22,914 nt of DNA from CAMQRS01 sp964370645 (GCA_964370645.1 CAYJJS010000031.1:1-22914), one strand, 5' to 3'; shown: positions 1 through 10,100, counted from the first letter of the stretch. The notes: generated from the letters alone by a model not told the origin. Numbers and translations: made by a program.

Positions 1-56
1 ATGTGTCAAATATATTTAAGCGAAAGTTATTTGTCTTAGTGTACTCTGAAAAAATT

Positions 57-87
57 TTGTAAACCAAGGATGATATAACTATATAAT
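57..87 (+). promoter_or_regulatory. Putative sigma-A type promoter of the helicase-Nudix unit
   Basis: A TTGTAA box at 57-62 and a perfect TATAAT at 82-87 are separated by 19 bases, a little longer than the ideal 17. They lie 60 bases upstream of the preferred start codon of the helicase gene. The first 39 bases of the window read as an open frame ending in TAG; this could be the tail of an upstream gene but is too short to judge. Confidence 0.4.
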
Positions 88-147
88 TAGATCTTTCTTG
101 TTATATGTTTTTATAGTAGTATTAAAGATGAAGGAATGGGTGTTGTA

Positions 148-3066
148 ATGAATATTTATAAAGAGATGCGTAGTGGAATGCAAACGGCGTTTATAGATTC
201 TACATATAGTTCAAACATATTATATAGGCCAGAATTTATATACAATGATTATAAATCAGGGAAAAAGGTTATTTCAGCGATAGAAGAAGAATTACAAAGT
301 TGTGATAGTTTTTCTATCAGTGTTGCATTTATAACAATGAGTGGGGTGACACCATTATTACAAACATTGAAGGAATTAGAGGAAAAAGGAATAAAAGGAA
401 AAATTTTAACTACTAATTATTTGATGTTTACACAGCCACAAGCCCTACGAAAGTTAATGTCACTGAGAAATATAGAAGTCCGCATGTATGATTCTAATAA
501 AGCTGGAGAAGGTTTTCATACAAAAGGATATATTTTTAAAAAAGGTGATATATATAGAATTATTGTAGGTAGCTCGAATTTGACTGGCTCAGCAATTACA
601 AAAAATAAAGAATGGAATACGAAATTAGTTTCTACTAGCGAAGGTAATGTAGCACAATCCATTATTAAAGAATTTAATGATTTATGGAATCATATAGAAA
701 CAAGAGATGTTAATAGTATTATTGATGAATATACTATAAGATATGAAATTTTAGAAGAACAAAAACGAATCACTACTCCTGAGGAAATACAAACGACATT
801 ACACTATGAACTACAAGCAAATGCTATGCAAAAAGAATTCATCAGTAATGTTCTACGACTAAAAGAAGCTGGAGAAAAAAGAGTTTTGCTGATTAGTGCA
901 ACAGGAACCGGAAAAACTTACGCCTCTGCATTTGCTATTAAAGCATTGAAGCCTAAAAGAATTTTATTTATAGTACATAGAGAACAAATCGCGAAGCAAG
1001 CTCTAGAAAGTTATAAACGAATTTTTAAGGACTCAAAAACGTTTGGTTTATTATCAGGGAATAGTAAAGAATACGACGCAAATTATATATTTGCAACGAT
1101 GCAGATGTTGTCAAAAGAAAGTGTACGTAAAAACTTTGAACCTAGCTCATTTGATGTGATTGTTATTGATGAGGTGCACCGAGCTGGTGCAAATAGTTAT
1201 AAAGAAATTATGGACTATTTTACTCCAACTTTGTATTTGGGAATGAGTGCAATCCCAGAACGTAGTGATGGATTTGATGTATTCGCTTTATTTGATCATA
1301 ATGTAGCACATGAAATACGACTGCAACAGGCTATGGAAGAGAATTTACTGTGTCCATTTCACTATTTTGGAATTACAGATTTAAGCATTGTAGAAGAAAA
1401 TATGGACGTCAGTAACTTTCATTTGTTGATAAATGAGGTAAGGGTAAAACATATCTTGGATAAAATCAGATATTATGGATATTATGGAAAACGTGTAAAA
1501 GGTCTGGTATTTTGTTCACGAAAAGAAGAAGCGGCTATGTTATCTGAAAAATTCAATCAAAACGGATTTAAAACAACATATTTAAGTGGGAGTGATTCTC
1601 AACAAAAAAGAGAGGATGCGATAAATCTTTTAACTAGTGATGACACCAGTAATTGTTTACATTATATTTTCACTGTAGATATATTTAATGAAGGTGTTGA
1701 TATTCCTGAAATAAATCAAATTATTATGTTACGTCCGACACAAAGTCCTATTGTATTTGTACAGCAATTAGGAAGAGGTTTGAGAAAAAGTAAAGGAAAA
1801 GAGTTTGTAGTAATTTTAGATTTTATTGGTAACTATACAAATAATTTTATGATACCAATTGCATTGTCTGGAAATCGTACATACAACAAAGATACAATTC
1901 GCAAGTATATAGGTCAAGGAGAGCGTACAATACCCGGGGAATCTACCATACATTTTGATTCAATTTCTAAACAGAGGGTTTACGAAGCTCTTGATAAGGC
2001 TAATTTTTCTAACTTGAAACTTATTAAAGAGAACTATAACAATTTGAAAAATAGATTAGGACATATACCAGAGATAAAAGATTTCGAATTTTTTGGTGAA
2101 TTGGATATGCAAATTATTTTTAGTCATAAGACATTAGGTTCATATTATAGCTTTTTAAAAAAACATGAGAAAGAGTATTCAATAGAACTTAATATTCAAC
2201 AAGAACAATACCTTAAATTTTTATGTAGTAAATTAGCAAATGGGAAACGTCCCCATGAATTGGTACTACTAAAGATGTGTATTGCGAATGGAAAAGTGTC
2301 TATTGATGCATGGGAAGATGTTATGGGAAATTCATATGGTTGTTTTATTCATACATACACAATTACGAATGTTATGAATGTGTTGATGAATATATTCCCT
2401 TCAGGAGGTGCTACAAAGACGTTTGAAACTTGCATGTTTTTGGAGTACTTCAATGACAAGATGATTACTCTAACTAGTGCATTTTCTAATGCTCTGGGGG
2501 ATTCCTATTTCAAAGACATGGTGGAAGAAGTCATTGAATATGGATTAAAGAGATATAAAACCTTATATGAAAAAGGTACAGGAACATTTATGTTTAAGTT
2601 GTACCAAAAGTATACATATGAAGATGTTTGTCGTTTGTTAGAATGGGAAAAGAATGAGGTTCCATTGAATATAGGGGGATACAAGTTTGATAAAAAAACA
2701 AATACGCTTCCTGTTTTTATAAACTATAATAAAAGTGAAGATATTAGTAATACGATTAAATATGAAGATCGTTTTATTTCTAATAAGATTTTAATCTCAC
2801 TATCGAAATCAAAAAGGAAAATAGAATCTGAAGATGTGCAACGCTTTTTAAATGCTCCTAAGACTTCCACAAGTGTCCATTTATTTGTTAGAAAAAATAA
2901 GGATGATAAAGAATCAAAAGAGTTTTATTATTTAGGTCTTATGAAACCAAGTGGAAACATACATCAAATTATGATGTCAGAAACAAACGAGAGTGCAGTA
3001 GAAATAGAGTGGATATTAGATGAAGAAGTAAGAGAAGATGTATACAAATACATTGTAAAGGAATAA
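148..3066 (+). CDS. PLD-domain/SF2 helicase protein with DUF3427-type C-terminal region
   Basis: A predicted ATP-dependent DNA helicase or translocase fused to a nuclease-like domain, 972 residues. The N-terminal part (about residues 35-185) carries a phospholipase D-like half site: HTK at residue 124 followed by GSSN and a later Glu-Trp-Asn. The helicase core has Walker A ATGTGKT near 251, the DEVH box at 341, SAIPER as motif III (TATPER is more usual) and the arginine-finger motif QQLGRGLRK near 539. The rest, from about 600, fits the DUF3427 region that normally follows this helicase type. I chose ATG 148 over the in-frame ATG 136 because AAGGA at 131-135 abuts 136 but lies 12 bases before 148. 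Proteins of this architecture are scattered among Firmicutes and are suspected of roles in DNA repair or phage defence; the exact function is not established. The Nudix gene follows after 4 bases, so the two are probably co-translated. Confidence 0.85.
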   Translation: MNIYKEMRSGMQTAFIDSTYSSNILYRPEFIYNDYKSGKKVISAIEEELQSCDSFSISVAFITMSGVTPLLQTLKELEEKGIKGKILTTNYLMFTQPQALRKLMSLRNIEVRMYDSNKAGEGFHTKGYIFKKGDIYRIIVGSSNLTGSAITKNKEWNTKLVSTSEGNVAQSIIKEFNDLWNHIETRDVNSIIDEYTIRYEILEEQKRITTPEEIQTTLHYELQANAMQKEFISNVLRLKEAGEKRVLLISATGTGKTYASAFAIKALKPKRILFIVHREQIAKQALESYKRIFKDSKTFGLLSGNSKEYDANYIFATMQMLSKESVRKNFEPSSFDVIVIDEVHRAGANSYKEIMDYFTPTLYLGMSAIPERSDGFDVFALFDHNVAHEIRLQQAMEENLLCPFHYFGITDLSIVEENMDVSNFHLLINEVRVKHILDKIRYYGYYGKRVKGLVFCSRKEEAAMLSEKFNQNGFKTTYLSGSDSQQKREDAINLLTSDDTSNCLHYIFTVDIFNEGVDIPEINQIIMLRPTQSPIVFVQQLGRGLRKSKGKEFVVILDFIGNYTNNFMIPIALSGNRTYNKDTIRKYIGQGERTIPGESTIHFDSISKQRVYEALDKANFSNLKLIKENYNNLKNRLGHIPEIKDFEFFGELDMQIIFSHKTLGSYYSFLKKHEKEYSIELNIQQEQYLKFLCSKLANGKRPHELVLLKMCIANGKVSIDAWEDVMGNSYGCFIHTYTITNVMNVLMNIFPSGGATKTFETCMFLEYFNDKMITLTSAFSNALGDSYFKDMVEEVIEYGLKRYKTLYEKGTGTFMFKLYQKYTYEDVCRLLEWEKNEVPLNIGGYKFDKKTNTLPVFINYNKSEDISNTIKYEDRFISNKILISLSKSKRKIESEDVQRFLNAPKTSTSVHLFVRKNKDDKESKEFYYLGLMKPSGNIHQIMMSETNESAVEIEWILDEEVREDVYKYIVKE

Positions 3067-3070
3067 ATAT

Positions 3071-3472
3071 ATGAAAAAGCAAATTGAAGTGGTAGCTGCT
3101 ATTATTGTAGCAGGGGACACCATTTTGGCCACCCAAAAAGGCAACGGAGAATTCAAAGATTTATGGGAGTTCCCTGGAGGAAAAATTGAAGTTGGGGAGA
3201 GTCATGAAAAGGCATTAATACGAGAAATAAAAGAAGAATTGAATATAGAAATAGGGATAGAATGTCTTTTTAAAACTATTTCATATGAATATCCTTCGTT
3301 CCATTTAATCATGCATTGTTACTTATCTTTCATAAATAGTGGTGAAATTACACTACTGGAGCATAGTGATAAAATATGGTTAAGTAGAAAACAACTACAT
3401 GAATTACAGTGGGTACCAGCAGATATTGAAGTGGTAAATGAACTAGCTAATCACTGGTCTATAAAGCAATAA
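3071..3472 (+). CDS. Nudix hydrolase, MutT-like nucleoside triphosphate pyrophosphohydrolase
   Basis: A single-domain Nudix protein of 133 residues, expected to hydrolyse a nucleoside diphosphate-linked substrate such as an oxidised or otherwise unwanted dNTP. The Nudix box is clear: G37, E43, then R51-E52-I53 and the metal-binding E55-E56, with Asn58 where the consensus has Gly. The preceding LWEFPGGK at 31-38 and the early AAIIV strand match MutT/CTP pyrophosphohydrolase relatives. Its start lies 4 bases after the helicase stop, and its Shine-Dalgarno AAAGGAA (3058-3063) sits inside the last codons of the helicase gene, which implies translational coupling. The length is normal for the family. 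The substrate cannot be read from sequence; the tight pairing suggests a role shared with the helicase rather than general nucleotide-pool cleaning. Confidence 0.88.
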   Translation: MKKQIEVVAAIIVAGDTILATQKGNGEFKDLWEFPGGKIEVGESHEKALIREIKEELNIEIGIECLFKTISYEYPSFHLIMHCYLSFINSGEITLLEHSDKIWLSRKQLHELQWVPADIEVVNELANHWSIKQ

Positions 3473-3476
3473 TGTG

Positions 3477-3635
3477 CTATCCTACATCTGAAATAGCTTT
3501 TTCAATATCATCGTATATAGCATGTGATGCTGGAACTTATATCATCAATGATTGATCTTGCATAACATAATGCAGGTATTCAATACGTAGCAGGCTAGTG
3601 TTCAACGATTGTGGAAATGAATTGAATTTTATCAT
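3477..3635 (-). pseudogene. Possible degraded gene fragment in the gap after the Nudix gene
   Basis: The 230 bases between the Nudix gene and the first surface protein contain no intact gene. On the minus strand one frame runs 53 codons from an ATG at 3635 to TAG at 3477, broken by a single TAA at 3537-3539. The last part reads VPASHAIYDDIEKAISDVG, which has a protein-like composition and faintly recalls the IPA-x-YD start of EVE-type domains. That resemblance is from memory and weak. There is no ribosome site of note. It may simply be chance open frame. Confidence 0.2.
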
Positions 3636-3651
3636 GTAGTTTTTTGTCGGA

Positions 3652-3698
3652 TTGAATATTCTATTTTTTAGTAGTATAATGAAACAGGAATAGGGAGG
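3652..3698 (+). promoter_or_regulatory. Promoter and ribosome site of surface protein gene 1
   Basis: TTGAAT at 3652-3657 and a perfect TATAAT at 3675-3680 are spaced by exactly 17 bases, an excellent vegetative promoter. GGGAGG at 3693-3698 is the ribosome site, 5 bases before the ATG at 3704, so the 5' leader is very short. The segment around the -10 box (AGTAGTATAATG) is shared with the promoter of the second surface protein gene, so the two genes are homologous from the promoter onwards and may be co-regulated. Confidence 0.75.
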
Positions 3699-3703
3699 AT
3701 ATT

Positions 3704-6700
3704 ATGAGAAAAAAATTATTAAAGATTTTAGTAGTTCTTATGTTAGTTATGCAAGTGAATCCAACGATTTCTTTATTTGCAGAAACGGAAAATATTGATG
3801 AGACACAGGTGGAGACACAAACTGAGCAAGGAAGTGGTAGCGATGTGATTACTCCAAATGTAGCACAAACAGCTTCTGATGAAGTGGTTCCAACAATCAA
3901 TTGGTCGGAGAACGAAATTTTCGCGAATGGTGTTGAACTACATCTAAAAGAGGGGGAGCGCAGTGGACTTACAGAAGTGTACTATAAATCTGCAAGTGGA
4001 GATCTGATTCCTTTTGATTTAGACAAACATATGGAAGGAGTGCAACATTCAAATTATTTAGCTAATTTTACTATATATGGTGGTTCTTTAAATGAGAGTG
4101 TACATAGTACTTCTATCGTTGTAGAAGGTGGAGAGGTTGCTTCTATATATGGTGGAGGATTGAGTGTGCAGCGCGAGGGAGTCGATGCAGCGAATGCCAA
4201 TGTAGAAACGGATACATCTATTTCAATTAGCGCACATGATGAATTAGATATGGTTGTTGGAGGTGGTTATTCTTTAGCGCCTGCGACAACTGCAGATGTT
4301 AATGGGAATACGTATGTGCAAGTTAATGGTGATGTGAGAATTGGTATGCTAATTGGTGGAGGAATGGTTTCAACAAATATAGTTATTTATACAGATATGT
4401 ATAATGAAACAAAACCACCATATTTTGCGCGAGTACATGGAACAACAAACGTTACTGTGCAAGGGGCAAGTATAAGTTATGGTATTTTTGGTGGAGGATT
4501 TGCGGATAACCAATCACAGGAAGTTGAGAATTACAATCCAAACATAGATGTTTCTGTAAATCAAACAAACATCAACATGGATGATGGATTTGCACAATCT
4601 ATATACGGTGGAGGAATTAGTACTAATGCAAATTCACTAGTGAAAACCAATACCAATGTAAATGTGTCTGATGCGAATGTAGGTGCTGTCCATGGGGGAT
4701 CTTATGCAGCTCTAGCACAATCTATAGGTCGTGTTGCAGGAAATACAAATGTTACTATTAACAGTTCAAATATAACTAATGTGTATGGTGGAGGAGCTGT
4801 CTTTAGTCGTGGCGAGGATACTCGTAGTAGTGAGGCAGAAGTTGAGAATGCGATACAATCTTTAAATACAAGTGTAGAAGCGAATACAAATGTGTTTGTT
4901 AATAATAGTGTTGTTAGTAATGTGTTTGGTGGAGCCAAACATGGGAATGTACTTGGTGACACAAATGTAACAATATCGGATAACAGTAGAATTGAGGAAG
5001 TGTATGGTGGAGGAGCCGGTATGTTAATTGAAATGGGTAAAGATAGCTTTGTTCTTATACCTAATTATGTACTAGGTAATACGAATGTAAATCTTAATCA
5101 TGCAACGATAACTAAAGTATATGGTGGAGGAGCAAATGAATTTGGATATTCTGCTTCGACAACTGGGGTTGGTCTTAATGTATATACAAACGAAAGCGGA
5201 TTAGATGGTAATTATATTGTTTCTGAAAAGGGGAATACGAATATAATTATCAATGGAGCAACCGTACACACTAGTGTTATTGGTGGTGCTGCAGATACTG
5301 GATACATTCAAGGCTCAACACATATAACAATTCATAATGGGGTTATAGACGGAGATGTATTTGGAGGTTCGGATACAGGTGGTTGTGTACGTGGAAACAC
5401 GAACATTACGGTGTATGATGGAATATTTAATGGAAATCTATATGGAGGAGGAATTTCCTCTAAAATTGGATATGGCTATGAAGGTATAGATCAAGTCGAA
5501 TTTGGAAAAGAAGTGGAGTTAGTTCCTGTTGATGGTTTAGGAAATGCTACTATTAAAGTGTTTGGTGGAGCGATTGGGCAGGATTATATTGGAGAGATAA
5601 TTGGATGTGTTTTTGTTAGTGGAAGTTATTCGGTAGGTGGTACACCTGAAAATGTAAGAAACGCAAGTGAGGAACTTGATGCATTTTTACCAAAAAATAA
5701 TGGGAATGGTTATGTATTTATAGATCATGATGTTGAAATGCTTGGAAATGTATACGAAGCAATCTTTAAGGATGCTACCCTTGTTGAAGATGATGTTGAA
5801 TATGACTTGAATTTAGTAATGGGAGAAACTACGGTTATTATGGATCAAGTGTACAATACAAATAGCTCATTATTAGGATCTAGTGGAGGAATCGGTGTCG
5901 CTATTGTTTCTTTAGAATCTGGTATTTTTGAAACGTTTGAAACAGGAACAGGACTAGAATACAATGGAGAAGGTTTAAACATATTACGTATACAACAACT
6001 TAATGAAGATGCAATAGAGAGTAGCGGCGGTGAAGTATTGCAAAGTGCAGCAGAAAATGGAGCATGGAGTATGCCACACTGGAGTATTCAAGGTGATGTT
6101 GTATTGCATGAAGATGTAGTACAAAATATTGCGATTATTGAAAATCAAGAATTGTACCTACCATTGGATGCAACTTTAGCTGTACAAGGGGCAACGCCAT
6201 TGTCAAATGAAGGGTATATTGTAACTGCTCATGGAGATTTAGGAAATGGATTAGAAACTGGTTTTGTTAATAATACAACAAGTAATGCAACTTCACGTAT
6301 TTATCGTGGAGATGCTGCAAATTCTATGTCTGTGAATCCAAGTGTTAGTAACTATAAAGTGAATGATAGTGCAACACCAATTACTGCAAGTGTAGGTAAT
6401 AATTATACATTCTTAGCAAATGGAACAAAAATTACGTATGCAGATACAACATGGCAAAAAGATGGAGTAGCATACAGTTCAACGAGTGGACAAATCACTC
6501 CTACAACGGATGCTGCTGGAGTATTTACATACACAGCATCTACACCATTTGAAGTGCAATTTGAATCAGTACTGCAAGCAAGTGGGTTGATGAACAATGG
6601 AAATGCACAAGCAAGTGCAGTGGTGAATGTTGGATTGTATAATATTACTTTTGATCCAGATGGAGGAGTCTTCCCAGATGGAGATACAAATGCAAAAGTA

Positions 6701-6976
6701 GATATGACAGATTCAAGTGGAAAGCTTACAAATACAGTGACACAACCGACAAAAGAAGGGTACACTTTTGAAGGGTGGAGTATTGAAAATGAAGTGATTT
6801 CTACACAAGAAGCACAAGACAGAGTGTTTACTTCTGATGCTACATTAGTGGCAGTATGGAAGAAAACAAGTACATCGCCAACAACAGGAGATACAACAAA
6901 TATCTTATTGTATATGGCTCTTGTGATGTTTGCAATTGGTGGAGTAATGGCAAGCAAGCAACAATTAAAAAGATAA
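3704..6976 (+). CDS. Large repeat-rich, sortase-type cell-surface protein (paralogue 1)
   Basis: A predicted secreted, wall-attached protein of 1090 residues. It starts with a signal peptide (basic MRKK, hydrophobic core, likely cleavage after Ala26 in SLFA). From about residue 110 to 670 there are some 15 irregular repeats of roughly 30-45 residues, each ending in a [VI]-[YFVI]-GG-[GAS] turn, many with a GNTNV-[TN]-[IV] strand before it. This pattern predicts a beta-solenoid and by analogy recalls the GGA-I repeats of chlamydial Pmp adhesins. A non-repetitive domain follows (about 760-975), then one InlB/Listeria-Bacteroides-type B-repeat (about 978-1055, with FDPDGG and GYTFEGWS). The end is SPTTGD at 1058, a hydrophobic segment and a KQQLKR tail, a sorting signal with Ser in place of the usual Leu. 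The last 304 residues are identical to those of the next gene. Adhesion or surface-antigen function is inferred, not shown. Confidence 0.85.
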   Translation: MRKKLLKILVVLMLVMQVNPTISLFAETENIDETQVETQTEQGSGSDVITPNVAQTASDEVVPTINWSENEIFANGVELHLKEGERSGLTEVYYKSASGDLIPFDLDKHMEGVQHSNYLANFTIYGGSLNESVHSTSIVVEGGEVASIYGGGLSVQREGVDAANANVETDTSISISAHDELDMVVGGGYSLAPATTADVNGNTYVQVNGDVRIGMLIGGGMVSTNIVIYTDMYNETKPPYFARVHGTTNVTVQGASISYGIFGGGFADNQSQEVENYNPNIDVSVNQTNINMDDGFAQSIYGGGISTNANSLVKTNTNVNVSDANVGAVHGGSYAALAQSIGRVAGNTNVTINSSNITNVYGGGAVFSRGEDTRSSEAEVENAIQSLNTSVEANTNVFVNNSVVSNVFGGAKHGNVLGDTNVTISDNSRIEEVYGGGAGMLIEMGKDSFVLIPNYVLGNTNVNLNHATITKVYGGGANEFGYSASTTGVGLNVYTNESGLDGNYIVSEKGNTNIIINGATVHTSVIGGAADTGYIQGSTHITIHNGVIDGDVFGGSDTGGCVRGNTNITVYDGIFNGNLYGGGISSKIGYGYEGIDQVEFGKEVELVPVDGLGNATIKVFGGAIGQDYIGEIIGCVFVSGSYSVGGTPENVRNASEELDAFLPKNNGNGYVFIDHDVEMLGNVYEAIFKDATLVEDDVEYDLNLVMGETTVIMDQVYNTNSSLLGSSGGIGVAIVSLESGIFETFETGTGLEYNGEGLNILRIQQLNEDAIESSGGEVLQSAAENGAWSMPHWSIQGDVVLHEDVVQNIAIIENQELYLPLDATLAVQGATPLSNEGYIVTAHGDLGNGLETGFVNNTTSNATSRIYRGDAANSMSVNPSVSNYKVNDSATPITASVGNNYTFLANGTKITYADTTWQKDGVAYSSTSGQITPTTDAAGVFTYTASTPFEVQFESVLQASGLMNNGNAQASAVVNVGLYNITFDPDGGVFPDGDTNAKVDMTDSSGKLTNTVTQPTKEGYTFEGWSIENEVISTQEAQDRVFTSDATLVAVWKKTSTSPTTGDTTNILLYMALVMFAIGGVMASKQQLKR

Positions 6977-7017
6977 CTAGATAAGTGAGTGGTAATTTAC
7001 CATTCACTTATTTTTAT
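6062..7017 (+). repeat. 956-bp direct repeat, copy 1 (3' end of surface gene 1 plus terminator)
   Basis: From GCATGGAGTATGCCACACTGG at 6062 to TTTTTAT at 7017 I see no difference from 9599-10554, an offset of 3537 bases throughout. The repeat covers the last 304 codons, the stop codon and the whole terminator. Just upstream the two genes still align, but with many mismatches (for example across 5940-6061), so the left edge is abrupt. The right edge comes immediately after the terminator. Confidence 0.93.
6981..7015 (+). terminator. Rho-independent terminator of surface gene 1
   Basis: A 13-bp stem with one G-U pair (ATAAGTGAGTGGT with ACCATTCACTTAT), a 5-base AATTT loop and a T run. It starts 4 bases after the stop codon. 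The identical structure follows the second surface gene. Confidence 0.88.
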
Positions 7018-7053
7018 ATTTATTGTATGAAATTTTTAGTGTGAGATACACAT

Positions 7054-7099
7054 TTGTTTATTTATTAGTAAAGTAGTATAATGGAATGGAAAAAGGGGG
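7054..7099 (+). promoter_or_regulatory. Promoter and ribosome site of surface protein gene 2
   Basis: TTGTTT at 7054-7059 and TATAAT at 7077-7082 with a 17-base spacer, then GGGGG at 7095-7099 as ribosome site 6 bases before ATG 7106. The promoter lies downstream of the terminator of gene 1, so gene 2 is transcribed independently. The region around the -10 box matches that of gene 1, while the -35 box is weaker. Confidence 0.68.
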
Positions 7100-7105
7100 T
7101 ATATT

Positions 7106-10100
7106 ATGAAATTTAAGAATAGAAATTTATGTAAATTATTATTAGCTTTCATTTTGGCGTTGCAGGTTAGTCCAATGAGCGTGTTTGCACAAGAAACACC
7201 AGGTGAAGTAGCGCAAGAATCAAGTGACATTTCGAATGAGGATGACACAACGAAAAGTGATAATGATGGAGTAGTGGAGGATGCGAGTGCTTCACACTCA
7301 GCGGATACTACTGATGAGGGTGTTGTAGCTGTAGAAGCTAGTGCACAAGTAGTATTAAATAATGCACCAGTAGCGATAGCGGATGATGTAATTCCAGAAA
7401 TTGATCATGATAATGAAATGATTTTTGCGAATGGTGTAGAATTACATATACTAGCTGGAATTACTTCAGATTTAACAAAAGTGCAGTACAAGGATAGTAG
7501 TGGAACCCTTATCGCATTAGATTTAGATGAAGTATTAGATGGGGTACAAGAAGAAGCAAACCTTGAAAATTATACAATTTATGGAGGAGCTTTGAATGAA
7601 AGTGTACATAGTAGTAAACTAGTTATTTCAGGTGGAGATGTTTATGAAGTCATAGGTGGTGGATTAAGTATGGCTGTTAATGGTGAAGAGGCAGCAGATG
7701 CGAACATCGAAACAAGTACACAGATAACAGTAGATGGGGATGCAATTATCGCTAACATCTATGGTGGAGGGAACGCACGTTCACCATATACAACGGCAGA
7801 TGTAAAAAATAATACATCGATTATTGTTGAAGCAAATGCTTCTATAGATCAAATTGTTGGTGGAGGTTATGTTTTTAGCACACAACTAGTTGAAGAACCT
7901 GTAGCGCTTGCAGCAGACATGCCTTATATTGCAAGAGTGTTGGGAACTACGAATATAGAAATGAAACAAGGGGAAGCCTCTTTAGTTATAGGTGGTGGAT
8001 TTGCTGCGAATTACTATGGGGATGCTATACAGTTTAACCCGAATATAGATATAAGTGTTGCAGCTACGAACGTTACAATTAGTGAGGCTACTTTGGATTT
8101 TGTATATGGAGGAGGAGCTAGTTACAACGCAAATTCTTCCGTACTAGGGGATACGAATGTAAAAGTTATGAATTCATTTGTTGATGAAGTGCTTGGAGGA
8201 GCTTTAATCTTAGCAGGGCATGGTACAGGAAGCGTACAAGGGACTACTAATGTAAATGTAGAAGGTGGTCGTATTGAAGTAGTGTATGGTGGTGGTGCTT
8301 TATTTTCTCCTGAAGCAGATGTTCACACAACAGAAATCGCAGAAGCTGCATCGCCTCTTTTACCAAATACAACAGTAAAAGGAAACACACAAGTAAGTAT
8401 TAGCTCAGATGTAAATCAGGTATATGGTGGAGCTAAGCATGGGAATGTTCAGGGTAATACTAATGTGACTATTTTAGAAGGTAGTGATGTTAATATTGCT
8501 CAAGCTGGGGGAGATGCTTTTTATTTAGGAAGTAGTCCTCTAGGAAGTATCTTTGTACCAAACTATGTATTTGGTAATAGTACAATTACTGTGGCCGGTG
8601 GTATTGTAGAACTAGTTACTGGTGGAGGAGGGAACCAAGATAATGTCTATTCTGTTTTCCCTTCACTTAATGGAGTTGCTGTAGATTTAGAATTTGACGG
8701 TAGAGATATTACTACAAACTTTGTTGAGGGAACACAAGGAAATACATTTGTTAATATTACAGGTGGACAGATTAATTATGTTATTGGTGGAGCTATACAA
8801 GGGTATGTGCATGGTTCTACATATGTTAATATTACTGGTGGAATCATACGACGTAATGTGTATGCAGGTGGTCTAGGGTATTCTGCAGTAGGTAAAGACA
8901 CAAATGTAACTATGTATGGTGGTACAGTAGCGAATAATATTTATGGTGGTGGTGCTTCTGTTACTGCTGAAGATCCATTAGTTGCAATGGTTGGGTATAA
9001 AATTGATTTTGAAAACACAGAGAGTGATGCATTATATATCGCAAATGAAGGATATGGAAATGCAACAATCAAAGTGTTTGATGGAACCATTGGTTATCCA
9101 AACACAACAATAATTCCAGGAAATGTATTCGTAAGTGGTGGATATTTAATGGGATATAGGAGAGCTTCTGTTGAACCTGAATTACAAGAAATAGACTTGG
9201 TTTCTAAAAATAATGGTGATGGTTATGTATTCATTAACGATGATGCATACATTTATGGGAATGTATATAAGTCATTATTGAAAGAGGAAATCATTGAAAT
9301 TAATGGTGTACGTGTAAATACAAAACAAGTCGAAGGGGATGTAACGGTTGTTATGGATCAAACGTATGCCGTGAAATCCATTGTTGGTGAAGAAGTATCA
9401 TCACTAGGTGGAGTAGGTTTAGCTTTACTTAGTTTGTCCGATATAATAGAAAATGATTTTGATATTAATTTAATTTCGACTGGAACAGGTTTAGAATACA
9501 ATGGAGAAGGTATGAATATATTGCGTCTACAACAGCTTAATGAAGATGCACTAGAAGTTAAAGCTGGTGAAGTATTACAAAGTGCTGCAGAAAATGGTGC
9601 ATGGAGTATGCCACACTGGAGTATTCAAGGTGATGTTGTATTGCATGAAGATGTAGTACAAAATATTGCGATTATTGAAAATCAAGAATTGTACCTACCA
9701 TTGGATGCAACTTTAGCTGTACAAGGGGCAACGCCATTGTCAAATGAAGGGTATATTGTAACTGCTCATGGAGATTTAGGAAATGGATTAGAAACTGGTT
9801 TTGTTAATAATACAACAAGTAATGCAACTTCACGTATTTATCGTGGAGATGCTGCAAATTCTATGTCTGTGAATCCAAGTGTTAGTAACTATAAAGTGAA
9901 TGATAGTGCAACACCAATTACTGCAAGTGTAGGTAATAATTATACATTCTTAGCAAATGGAACAAAAATTACGTATGCAGATACAACATGGCAAAAAGAT
10001 GGAGTAGCATACAGTTCAACGAGTGGACAAATCACTCCTACAACGGATGCTGCTGGAGTATTTACATACACAGCATCTACACCATTTGAAGTGCAATTTG

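Noticed and set aside
136..150. ATG 136 as start of the helicase gene
   Set aside because: The only ribosome site (AAGGA at 131-135) touches this ATG with no spacing, so the ATG at 148 is better served.
3473..3703. Possible insertion-sequence remnant or mobile element between the Nudix gene and the surface locus
   Set aside because: I found no terminal inverted repeats, target duplications or transposase motifs; only a weak broken frame is visible.
8694..8876. Plus-strand 60-codon frame in the second surface gene
   Set aside because: It lies in another frame of a clear coding region, and its Leu/Met-rich product is a by-product of the repeat sequence.
4060..9100. Glycine-rich repeats as a CRISPR or tandem DNA array
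   Set aside because: The repetition is at protein level with irregular unit length and varied codons. There are no identical, evenly spaced DNA repeats.
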